DNA of 5,014 nt from an uncultured Erysipelotrichaceae bacterium (GTDB taxonomy: Bacteria; Bacillota_I; Bacilli_A; Erysipelotrichales; Erysipelotrichaceae), in NCBI GenBank assembly GCA_946621045.1, contig CAMOOA010000098.1:1-5014 (forward strand), given 5' to 3'. The position numbers and the translations under genes were made by a program. Positions 1 to 5,014 of this stretch are shown here, piece after piece. The notes under the pieces are model-generated. The model ran no database searches and was not told the origin of the DNA. It saw only the letters and a program-made list of their open reading frames with translations. Within the stretch, counting starts at the first letter, position 1, and each line of letters opens with the position of its first letter.

Positions 1-54
1 CTGCGTGTGAAAAGTTCTGTGAATCTGCACGGCTCGAAAACTGCGTATATATAG

Positions 55-60
55 TAAAAT
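55..60 (+). promoter_or_regulatory. Probable -10 element of the SGNH hydrolase gene
   Basis: The hexamer TAAAAT matches the sigma-70/sigma-A consensus TATAAT at five of six positions and lies in an AT-rich stretch (about 46-65). It ends seven bases before the ATG at 68, so the usual distance from -10 to transcription start would put +1 at or next to the A of the start codon. I see no good TTGACA-like -35 element 16-18 bases upstream and no extended -10 TG. There is no Shine-Dalgarno sequence between 40 and 67. The rest of bases 1-67 contains nothing else I can name. The leaderless reading is inference from spacing. Confidence 0.5.
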
Positions 61-67
61 AATTACC

Positions 68-1624
68 ATGAGTGAAGTGAAGTTTAATTTCCGCGGAAAG
101 CGGTATCGCATAAAAACGGATGCGCTGATCGCGGTATGCCTTGGTATCCTGACGCTTCTTATTTTTGCGGTGGTGCTTGTGATGAGAAACATCTCTGCCC
201 CTGAAGAGGAAGAGCCGCAGGCGACCCCGGAGCCGACGGCAGAGGCGGAACCGTATGATGCGTCCGCCGGTGTTCTCGACAAGAAGGAATACGACGGAAC
301 CGTCCTTGAGGAAACAAAGGACGCAGGGGAGTCATATGTGGAGAGCACACTGTTTCTCGGCGACTCCAATACGGCGCGTTTCCTTGCGGTCATAAACAGT
401 GACACGAAAAAGACATTCACTTCGAAGACCAACACAATCGGTGTAGTCGGTATGGGCATTGACGCAATCGCGGCTTTTCCATGCATGGACTTCTCCTCCG
501 GACGCTATTCAATGCCGCAGTCGGTCGCGATTCTGCAGCCGGAACGGGTCATCATCACGATGGGCACGAATAATCTCTATGGCTCCAGTACGGAAACCGA
601 CTCGTTCATAGAGCGTTATGAAAAGGGGATTCAGGCGGTGAAAACTGCCTATCCGTCCGTGGATATTATTGTGAATGCAATTCCGCCGGTTTCTAAGAAT
701 ACCACATATACCAATGTAAAAATGGTTCAGATTGATGCCTACAACAAGGCAATCGCAAAGATGTGCAAGGAAAATGACTGGAAGTTCCTGGATTCTTCGG
801 AAGCGTTGAAGGATGACAAAACCGGTTATGCAAAAGAAGGCTATATGATTTCGGACGGACTCCATCTTTCCGAGAAGGGGCTGCGCGCACTGTTTGAATA
901 TATCCGCACGCATTCCCATATCACAGATGATGACCGGCCGAAACCGCTTGCCGCAATTCCGAATGTCATCGGTGTGCCGGACGGACTGTTCAAGACCGAC
1001 CCGCTTACCAACGAAGAGTATACGGAAGATCCGCTGACTGCGGAAACCGAATGGGTGCCGGAAGATATGCCTCTGCCGGAAGTGACGGAAGAGCCGCAGG
1101 AAACCGAAGAACCCGAAGAAACAGCTGAACCGACCGCAACACCGGAGACTACACCGACACCGGATCCTGCACTTGCTGAAAGGCAGAATGCATGCATTAA
1201 TACGTTTGGTAAATGGACGGAAAACGGATGCGCCTGTCTGTCTGGCTATCAGCTGAACGCTCAAACCGGAAACTGTGAGGCAGTCCCTGCATCTGCATCA
1301 CCGGACGCAGCAGCTCCGGCAGAAACCGCGGTACCTGCAGAATCAGCTGCTCCGGCACCGACAGAAACTCCGGTACCGACAGAAGCCCCGGCTCCGACAG
1401 AAGTTCCGGTGCCGACGGAACCTCCGGTACAGACAGAAGCACCGGTTCAAACAGAAGTTCCTGCACAACCGGAGACCCCTGCGGAACCGGAAGCAGCGGC
1501 TCCGGAAGAAGTACCCGAGCAGACCCAGCCGGAAATGCAGTCACAGCCGGAAGTTCCGGCAGCTACAGATGCGCCTGCGGCGGAACCGGCTACGGAATCG
1601 CAGCCGGCGGACAATGCAGGATAA
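68..1624 (+). CDS. Membrane-anchored extracytoplasmic SGNH/GDSL-family hydrolase with EGF-like module and Pro/Glu/Thr-rich tail
   Basis: This 518-residue protein begins with a short basic cytoplasmic segment (K5, R9, K11, R12, R14, K16). One hydrophobic helix at about 19-39 follows, best read as an uncleaved signal anchor that places the rest outside the membrane. After an acidic Pro/Glu linker (44-62), the catalytic domain spans about 90-285. It carries block I GDSN (nucleophile S100), a glycine-rich block II candidate (G125-G130), block III GTNN (N168) and block V DGLHLS (D263, H266), so the SGNH catalytic set is complete. Members of this superfamily are esterases, and many surface forms deacetylate peptidoglycan or glycans; the substrate here is unknown. 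Residues about 291-372 form an acidic linker. C376, C388, C390 and C403 form an EGF-like module, and the tail to 518 is dominated by Pro, Glu, Thr and Ala. No LPXTG sorting signal is present. The ATG at 68 is chosen because it immediately precedes the basic and hydrophobic anchor, and an in-frame TGA lies upstream at 20-22. A terminator follows the gene. Confidence 0.88.
   Translation: MSEVKFNFRGKRYRIKTDALIAVCLGILTLLIFAVVLVMRNISAPEEEEPQATPEPTAEAEPYDASAGVLDKKEYDGTVLEETKDAGESYVESTLFLGDSNTARFLAVINSDTKKTFTSKTNTIGVVGMGIDAIAAFPCMDFSSGRYSMPQSVAILQPERVIITMGTNNLYGSSTETDSFIERYEKGIQAVKTAYPSVDIIVNAIPPVSKNTTYTNVKMVQIDAYNKAIAKMCKENDWKFLDSSEALKDDKTGYAKEGYMISDGLHLSEKGLRALFEYIRTHSHITDDDRPKPLAAIPNVIGVPDGLFKTDPLTNEEYTEDPLTAETEWVPEDMPLPEVTEEPQETEEPEETAEPTATPETTPTPDPALAERQNACINTFGKWTENGCACLSGYQLNAQTGNCEAVPASASPDAAAPAETAVPAESAAPAPTETPVPTEAPAPTEVPVPTEPPVQTEAPVQTEVPAQPETPAEPEAAAPEEVPEQTQPEMQSQPEVPAATDAPAAEPATESQPADNAG
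1193..1276 (+). other. Four-cysteine EGF-like module within the SGNH hydrolase tail
   Basis: Residues 376-403 contain cysteines at 376, 388, 390 and 403, embedded between cysteine-free, proline-rich stretches. The segment from 388 reads C-A-C-L-S-G-Y, then eight residues, then C. This fits the EGF-like signature C-x-C-x(2)-[GP]-[FYW]-x(4,8)-C. Only four cysteines are present instead of the six of a full EGF domain, so it resembles the C-terminal half of one. It probably forms a small disulfide-stabilised knot outside the cell and may bind a ligand or act as a spacer. The pattern match is visible in the sequence; the fold and role are inference. Confidence 0.55.
1358..1483 (+). repeat. Seven degenerate 18-bp tandem repeats encoding P/Q-T-E-x-P-V/A
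   Basis: Starting at codon 431 of the SGNH hydrolase, the sequence cycles every 18 bases and encodes PTETPV, PTEAPA, PTEVPV, PTEPPV, QTEAPV, QTEVPA and QPETPA. The next unit (EPEAAA) has decayed. The typical DNA unit is ccg-aca-gaa-nnn-ccg-gtn with mostly synonymous or conservative differences. Such acidic proline-rich repeats are typical of extended wall-spanning stalks in Gram-positive surface proteins. The 18-bp period keeps the frame, so copy number could change without breaking the gene. This repetition also explains the long open frames seen in the other frames here. Confidence 0.85.
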
Positions 1625-1652
1625 GCTGATCAATATTTATGGCATTATAACA

Positions 1653-1682
1653 AAGCGGCAGTGCGGACTGCCGTTTCTTTTT
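1653..1682 (+). terminator. Rho-independent terminator after the SGNH hydrolase gene
   Basis: A perfect 7-bp stem, CGGCAGT (1656-1662) with ACTGCCG (1667-1673), closes a GCGG loop. It extends to about 10 bp through a G-U pair (1655/1674) and two A-U pairs (1654/1675, 1653/1676). The 3' side runs into TTTCTTTTT (1674-1682). It begins 28 bases after the TAA stop that ends at 1624, which is well placed to end that transcript and to isolate it from sbcD. On the opposite strand the U-tract is weak and no convergent gene is present, so it appears to act in the + direction only. Confidence 0.87.
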
Positions 1683-1716
1683 GCGCACATCTCCCAAACA
1701 GGATAAAGATTCGCGT

Positions 1717-1722
1717 TATAAT
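1717..1722 (+). promoter_or_regulatory. Probable -10 element of the sbcDC operon
   Basis: A perfect TATAAT lies in the 46-base gap between the terminator and the sbcD ATG, with six bases between its end and the ATG. Transcription would therefore start at or within a base or two of the start codon. No convincing -35 is found at the usual spacing; TTGCGC at 1681 is 30 bases away, which is too far. The only purine-rich stretch, AGGA at 1700-1703, is 25 bases before the ATG, too distant to act as a ribosome-binding site. A promoter is expected here because a strong terminator precedes the operon. Confidence 0.6.
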
Positions 1723-1728
1723 AAACGC

Positions 1729-2907
1729 ATGAGATTTGCACATTTGGCAGACCTGCATCTGGGCAGGAAGGTGAACAGTTACTCGATGATCGATAATCAG
1801 AGAAGTGTTCTCAGACAGGTCGTTGATAAAGCAGTGAAGAAAGAAGTAGACGCCGTTATTCTTGCCGGCGATATTTATGATTCCCATGTACCGGAAGCGG
1901 ATGCCATGGAAGTTCTCAATGAGTTTCTCTGCGCGCTGAAGGATCAGGACATTGATGTCTTTATGATTGCCGGAAACCATGACCGCGGAGATCTGATCAA
2001 CTACGGCGCGGCGCTGCTGGAAGAAATGAATATTCATGTCTGCGGCACATGGACCGGAACGATGGAGTGCATTGATATGCTCGATAAGTACGGCCCGCTC
2101 CATGTATGGTGTCTGCCGTATATCACACCGTCCGCCGTCAACCGTCTCAAGGACGAGGATGAACCCGAATGCCAGACGTTTACGGATGCGGTTCAGTACG
2201 CTTTAAGCAAGGCGGATCTGGATATGAATGAGCGCAACGTTCTGATCGCGCATCAGTATTTTGACGGTGCGGTTGTGCCTTCGGGCGGATCGGAAGATTA
2301 TCTTTCCCTCGGAAGCGAGATCGTTGATGTGTCCGTACTCGCCGGCTTTGATTATGTCGCGCTCGGACATGTCCATACCGCGCAGGCTGTCGGTATTGAA
2401 ACGGTCCGCTACAGCGGAGCGCCTTTGATTTATTCTGTTGCGGAAATCGGCGCGGAGCGTTCCTTCACACTGGTGAATCTGGAAGACAAGGGCACATACC
2501 GGATCAGTACGATCGAACTGACGCCGGAACGGGAAATGAAAAACCTGATCGGCACATTCCGTGAACTTCTCCGGCCGGACATGATCGAAGCCTATAAGGA
2601 CAAGTATGTAAACATCATCCTTAAGGAAACCAGGGACATCCCCGATGTCATCCGCGTCCTGAAGGAAAAATACCCGTATGTCATGGGCGTCGCCTATGCG
2701 GACGGACGAATCCGTCTGGAAGGAACCACGGAAGTGCATACCGAAGTGCGTGACGGCGTTCTTACGGCGATCCGCCAGCTGAAACTGAAAGAACCGAATG
2801 AACTGTTTTCGGATTTCTATGAGTTCAGAAACAAGGAATCGATGAATGAAGAACAGCGCCGCTATATGGCGGAGCTGATCGCAGATACGTTTGGAGGTAC
2901 GGAATGA
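1729..2907 (+). CDS. sbcD: SbcD, nuclease subunit of the SbcCD (Mre11-Rad50) DNA repair complex
   Basis: This 392-residue protein matches the usual SbcD length of about 390-400. It is the Mn-dependent calcineurin-type phosphoesterase that, with SbcC, cuts DNA hairpins and processes protein-blocked or broken double-strand ends in the cytoplasm. The metal-binding motifs are all present in order: D8-x-H10, the AGD block with D48, GNHD at 82-85 (N83, H84), H175 in IAHQYFDG, and GHVH at 213-216. YSGAP at 228-232 corresponds to the conserved segment after the catalytic core. Residues from about 265 to the end form the DNA-binding cap and SbcC-interacting region. The ATG at 1729 is preferred over the in-frame TTG at 1681 because SbcD proteins begin with M-[RK]-F-x-H-x-[AS]-D-x-H, and the TTG lies in the terminator. 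Its TGA overlaps the sbcC ATG. No Shine-Dalgarno precedes it. Confidence 0.96.
   Translation: MRFAHLADLHLGRKVNSYSMIDNQRSVLRQVVDKAVKKEVDAVILAGDIYDSHVPEADAMEVLNEFLCALKDQDIDVFMIAGNHDRGDLINYGAALLEEMNIHVCGTWTGTMECIDMLDKYGPLHVWCLPYITPSAVNRLKDEDEPECQTFTDAVQYALSKADLDMNERNVLIAHQYFDGAVVPSGGSEDYLSLGSEIVDVSVLAGFDYVALGHVHTAQAVGIETVRYSGAPLIYSVAEIGAERSFTLVNLEDKGTYRISTIELTPEREMKNLIGTFRELLRPDMIEAYKDKYVNIILKETRDIPDVIRVLKEKYPYVMGVAYADGRIRLEGTTEVHTEVRDGVLTAIRQLKLKEPNELFSDFYEFRNKESMNEEQRRYMAELIADTFGGTE
2893..2897 (+). promoter_or_regulatory. Shine-Dalgarno sequence of sbcC
   Basis: GGAGG lies inside the last codons of sbcD with six bases before the sbcC ATG at 2904, which is optimal spacing. It supports that start and translational coupling at the ATGA overlap. 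It also shows that this organism's ribosomes use the ordinary anti-Shine-Dalgarno pairing, in contrast to the two promoter-proximal genes in the window, which have none. Confidence 0.88.
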
Positions 2908-5014
2908 GACCGATCAGACTGAGTATTTCGGCATTCGGATCCTACTCCGTACCGACCGAAATCGACTTTTCAAAATTTGGAAATCACGGTCTTTATCTTG
3001 TGACCGGAGATACCGGCGCAGGAAAAACCGCGATTTTTGACGCGATCACATTTGCGCTGTACGGAGAAGCCAGCACGCAGGGCAGGACCCAGGATATGCT
3101 GAGAAGCCAGTATGCCGAGGAAACGGAACAGACCTATGTGGCGCTTGATTTTGAATTCCGCGGCACAAAATACCGGATTGTCCGCAATCCTGCCTATGAC
3201 TATGAACAGGTCAACGAAAATGAAACCGTACGTGTCGTTCATCATCCGGCAAACGCAGAGCTGACCGGTCCGGACGGATTCAGGATCACCGGTGCGGAAC
3301 AGGTCAACCGTGCAATCTATGAACTGATCGGACTGGATGCCCGGCAGTTCACGCAGATCGTCATGATTGCGCAGGGAAGATTTCAGGAACTTCTTACAGC
3401 GGATACCGAATCCCGCAGCCGGATCTTCCGGCAGCTGTTCCAGACGGAACCCTATCAGATGATCGAAGAGCGTCTCCGCAAGGAAGAACAGCGTCTGACG
3501 CATCGGATCAATGAGCGCAGACATGATACCGGACGGGCAGTAGAGGCACTGTCCTGCGGAGAGGAAAGCCGCTACGCAAAGGCGCTTGCCGAACTCAAGG
3601 AATACAAAGACGAGGCAGATCCTTCACAGAGTATTCTCGTTGCGCAGCGTATCATCAACGAAGACGCGATGCTGCTGGAGCGGAAAAGCAGGGAAGTGGA
3701 ACAGGGCGAAGAACTGATCAACCGCCTGAATTCCCGGATTTCCCGCGGCGAACAGGTGCTTGAGATTTTTGATCATCTTGAGAAAGCCTCCGCGAAGATT
3801 CCGGAGCTTTCCGGAATCCGCGAGAAATCAAAGGCTTCCCTGGACGAAATCACCACGCATGTGGAAGTGACAAGAATGAATATCCTCCGCAAAAAGGTGG
3901 ATGACACCGAACGTTCCATGTCCAAGTTCCTGGAACTGAACCGGATGGAACAGCTTGCGGAACAGTGTACAAAAGAGGCGGAAGAGATTGAAGCCAGGGC
4001 GGCGGAACTCACCGGAAAAATTACACATCTTCAGGGAAATCTTCACAATGACATCGTGGAAGCGGAAAGTCTTCGCGGGTCGGACGGAACCCTGCAGAAA
4101 GAAGAGGAAAAGCTGCGGGAAGTGCGCCGCGGCATTGTGACCTATAACCGCGCAAGAGACCGCTATCAGAGCTGGCGTGCGGCGGAACGAAGCTACGAAA
4201 ACATGGTGGAGGCGCTGAAACAGGAAACGGCGCGGTTCAACCGTGTTTCGGAAGAATACCATGCGGTGCTCGGCGCATATCTTGCCGGACAGGCGGGCAT
4301 TCTTGCCGAATCGCTGATCGACGGCCGGCCGTGTCCGGTATGCGGCTCGCTGACCCATCCCAAACGGGCGGTGAAATCGGTAGGTACTCCGACCGAAGAC
4401 CGGGTTCGTGAAGCGGAATCCATCATGAATAATGCCCGTGATGCGGCCGAACTCGGAGCCCGGCATGCCCATGCCGCAAAGGAAAAGGCGGAACTGGAAA
4501 AACGGGAAGCGGAAACTGCGTTCAGTGAAGCGCAGATGCCCGGTCTGACCGATGATGCGATCAACATTCTGAATTCCCGCATCAACCTTCTGAAGATGGC
4601 ATGTGATGAATCGGAATCGGTAATTGCGGAGTTCCAGGAAAAGGCAAAGCAGCTGGAAATGCTGAATGCCCGCATGCCGAAGACGCGGAAAGAAATTGAA
4701 GCGCTCGTCAGTGAACAGAATGAATGCCGCCAGAAGGCCGCATCGCTGCGCCAGAAGGCATCCTATGAATACGGCACCGCAGAGCGCATGCGGAAAGAAT
4801 TCCCGTTTGAAAAGGAAGAAACTGCCCGTATTCAGCTGAAGTCCATGAAAGAACAGATTGCGGAATACGACCGGATCGTCGCAGAACGCAAGGCGCAGTT
4901 CGATAAGGATCAGAAGGAACTGGAGAAGGCGGAGGCAGGCCGTGATGAAGTGCTTCAGACACTTCATGAAAGCGGCGCTACCACACAGTCGGAAAAGGAA
5001 CGCGAACTGAATGC
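2904..5014 (+). CDS. sbcC: SbcC, ATPase subunit of the SbcCD complex (3' part beyond window)
   Basis: The frame stays open from the ATG at 2904 to the window edge, giving 703 complete codons of a protein usually about 1000-1050 residues long. SbcC is the Rad50-like SMC-family ATPase that holds DNA ends and drives the SbcD nuclease. The N-terminal lobe starts MRPIRLSISAFGSY, followed by Walker A GDTGAGKT (35-42, nucleotides 3006-3029) and IFDAITFALYG. The Q-loop region MIAQGRFQELL carries Q157. A Glu/Arg/Lys/Ala-rich coiled-coil arm runs from about 185 to 470. The zinc hook CPVC (C477, C480; nucleotides 4332-4343) is followed by GSLTHP, and the returning arm continues to the edge. The signature motif, Walker B and D-loop are not visible because the gene runs off the window. 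It overlaps sbcD by four bases and would be cotranscribed with it. No frameshift or internal stop is seen. Confidence 0.96.
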   Translation, partial: MRPIRLSISAFGSYSVPTEIDFSKFGNHGLYLVTGDTGAGKTAIFDAITFALYGEASTQGRTQDMLRSQYAEETEQTYVALDFEFRGTKYRIVRNPAYDYEQVNENETVRVVHHPANAELTGPDGFRITGAEQVNRAIYELIGLDARQFTQIVMIAQGRFQELLTADTESRSRIFRQLFQTEPYQMIEERLRKEEQRLTHRINERRHDTGRAVEALSCGEESRYAKALAELKEYKDEADPSQSILVAQRIINEDAMLLERKSREVEQGEELINRLNSRISRGEQVLEIFDHLEKASAKIPELSGIREKSKASLDEITTHVEVTRMNILRKKVDDTERSMSKFLELNRMEQLAEQCTKEAEEIEARAAELTGKITHLQGNLHNDIVEAESLRGSDGTLQKEEEKLREVRRGIVTYNRARDRYQSWRAAERSYENMVEALKQETARFNRVSEEYHAVLGAYLAGQAGILAESLIDGRPCPVCGSLTHPKRAVKSVGTPTEDRVREAESIMNNARDAAELGARHAHAAKEKAELEKREAETAFSEAQMPGLTDDAINILNSRINLLKMACDESESVIAEFQEKAKQLEMLNARMPKTRKEIEALVSEQNECRQKAASLRQKASYEYGTAERMRKEFPFEKEETARIQLKSMKEQIAEYDRIVAERKAQFDKDQKELEKAEAGRDEVLQTLHESGATTQSEKERELN

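Noticed and set aside
1..46. Direct repeat CTGCGT at 1-6 and 41-46
   Set aside because: Six bases twice in 46 is too short to separate from chance, and the flanks do not match well enough to suggest an operator.
1644..1651. TATAAT-like sequence on either strand in front of the terminator
   Set aside because: On the - strand no gene follows, and on the + strand transcription from it would run straight into the terminator. No -35 is present.
1275..1706. A 143-residue Arg/Gln-rich open frame on the + strand overlapping the hydrolase tail
   Set aside because: It is the +1 reading of the 18-bp repeat region. Codon periodicity keeps other frames open, the composition is unnatural, and it runs through the terminator.
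1681..1728. N-terminal extension of SbcD from TTG at 1681
   Set aside because: The extra 16 residues overlap the terminator U-tract and the TATAAT, and SbcD family proteins start at the residue encoded at 1729.
4321..4332. Perfect 12-bp palindrome ACGGCCGGCCGT just before the zinc-hook codons
   Set aside because: It encodes ordinary residues (D-G-R-P), has no flanking symmetry, and is easily produced by GC-rich codons. There is no sign of an operator or recombination site.
3828..4967. A 379-residue open frame on the - strand opposite sbcC
   Set aside because: It lies antisense to an unmistakable SbcC coding region with Walker A and zinc hook. The translation has no recognisable domain and is rich in Phe, Arg and His, as expected for a shadow of Glu/Lys-rich codons.

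Overview
The window looks like ordinary chromosomal DNA from a Gram-positive-type bacterium. A gut Bacillota of the Erysipelotrichia or Clostridia kind is my guess, based only on protein style and a GC content that looks near 50%; no marker gene fixes the taxon. All supported genes are on the + strand: a surface SGNH/GDSL hydrolase (68-1624), a rho-independent terminator (about 1653-1682), then sbcD (1729-2907) and the first two thirds or so of sbcC (2904 to the window edge).

Bases 1-67 hold no gene I can support, only an AT-rich promoter-like stretch directly in front of the first ATG. The first gene encodes a membrane-anchored extracytoplasmic hydrolase with a long Pro/Glu/Thr/Ala-rich tail. 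That tail carries a small four-cysteine module matching an EGF-like pattern and seven degenerate hexapeptide repeats. A clear hairpin plus U-tract follows its stop codon, so it is probably transcriptionally separate from the downstream pair.

sbcD and sbcC overlap by four bases (ATGA) and form a translationally coupled operon. They encode the nuclease and ATPase subunits of the SbcCD (bacterial Mre11-Rad50) complex, which opens DNA hairpins and processes blocked double-strand ends. The sbcC part seen here has the Walker A motif, the Q-loop, the first coiled-coil arm, the CxxC zinc hook and much of the returning arm. The signature motif and Walker B lie beyond the window.

The most interesting signal is at the gene starts. 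Both promoter-proximal genes (68 and 1729) lack a Shine-Dalgarno sequence and instead have a -10-like hexamer ending 6-7 bases before the ATG, which predicts leaderless mRNAs. The internal gene sbcC has a canonical GGAGG six bases before its start. I found no mobile element, CRISPR array, tRNA, rRNA or evident new multi-gene system.
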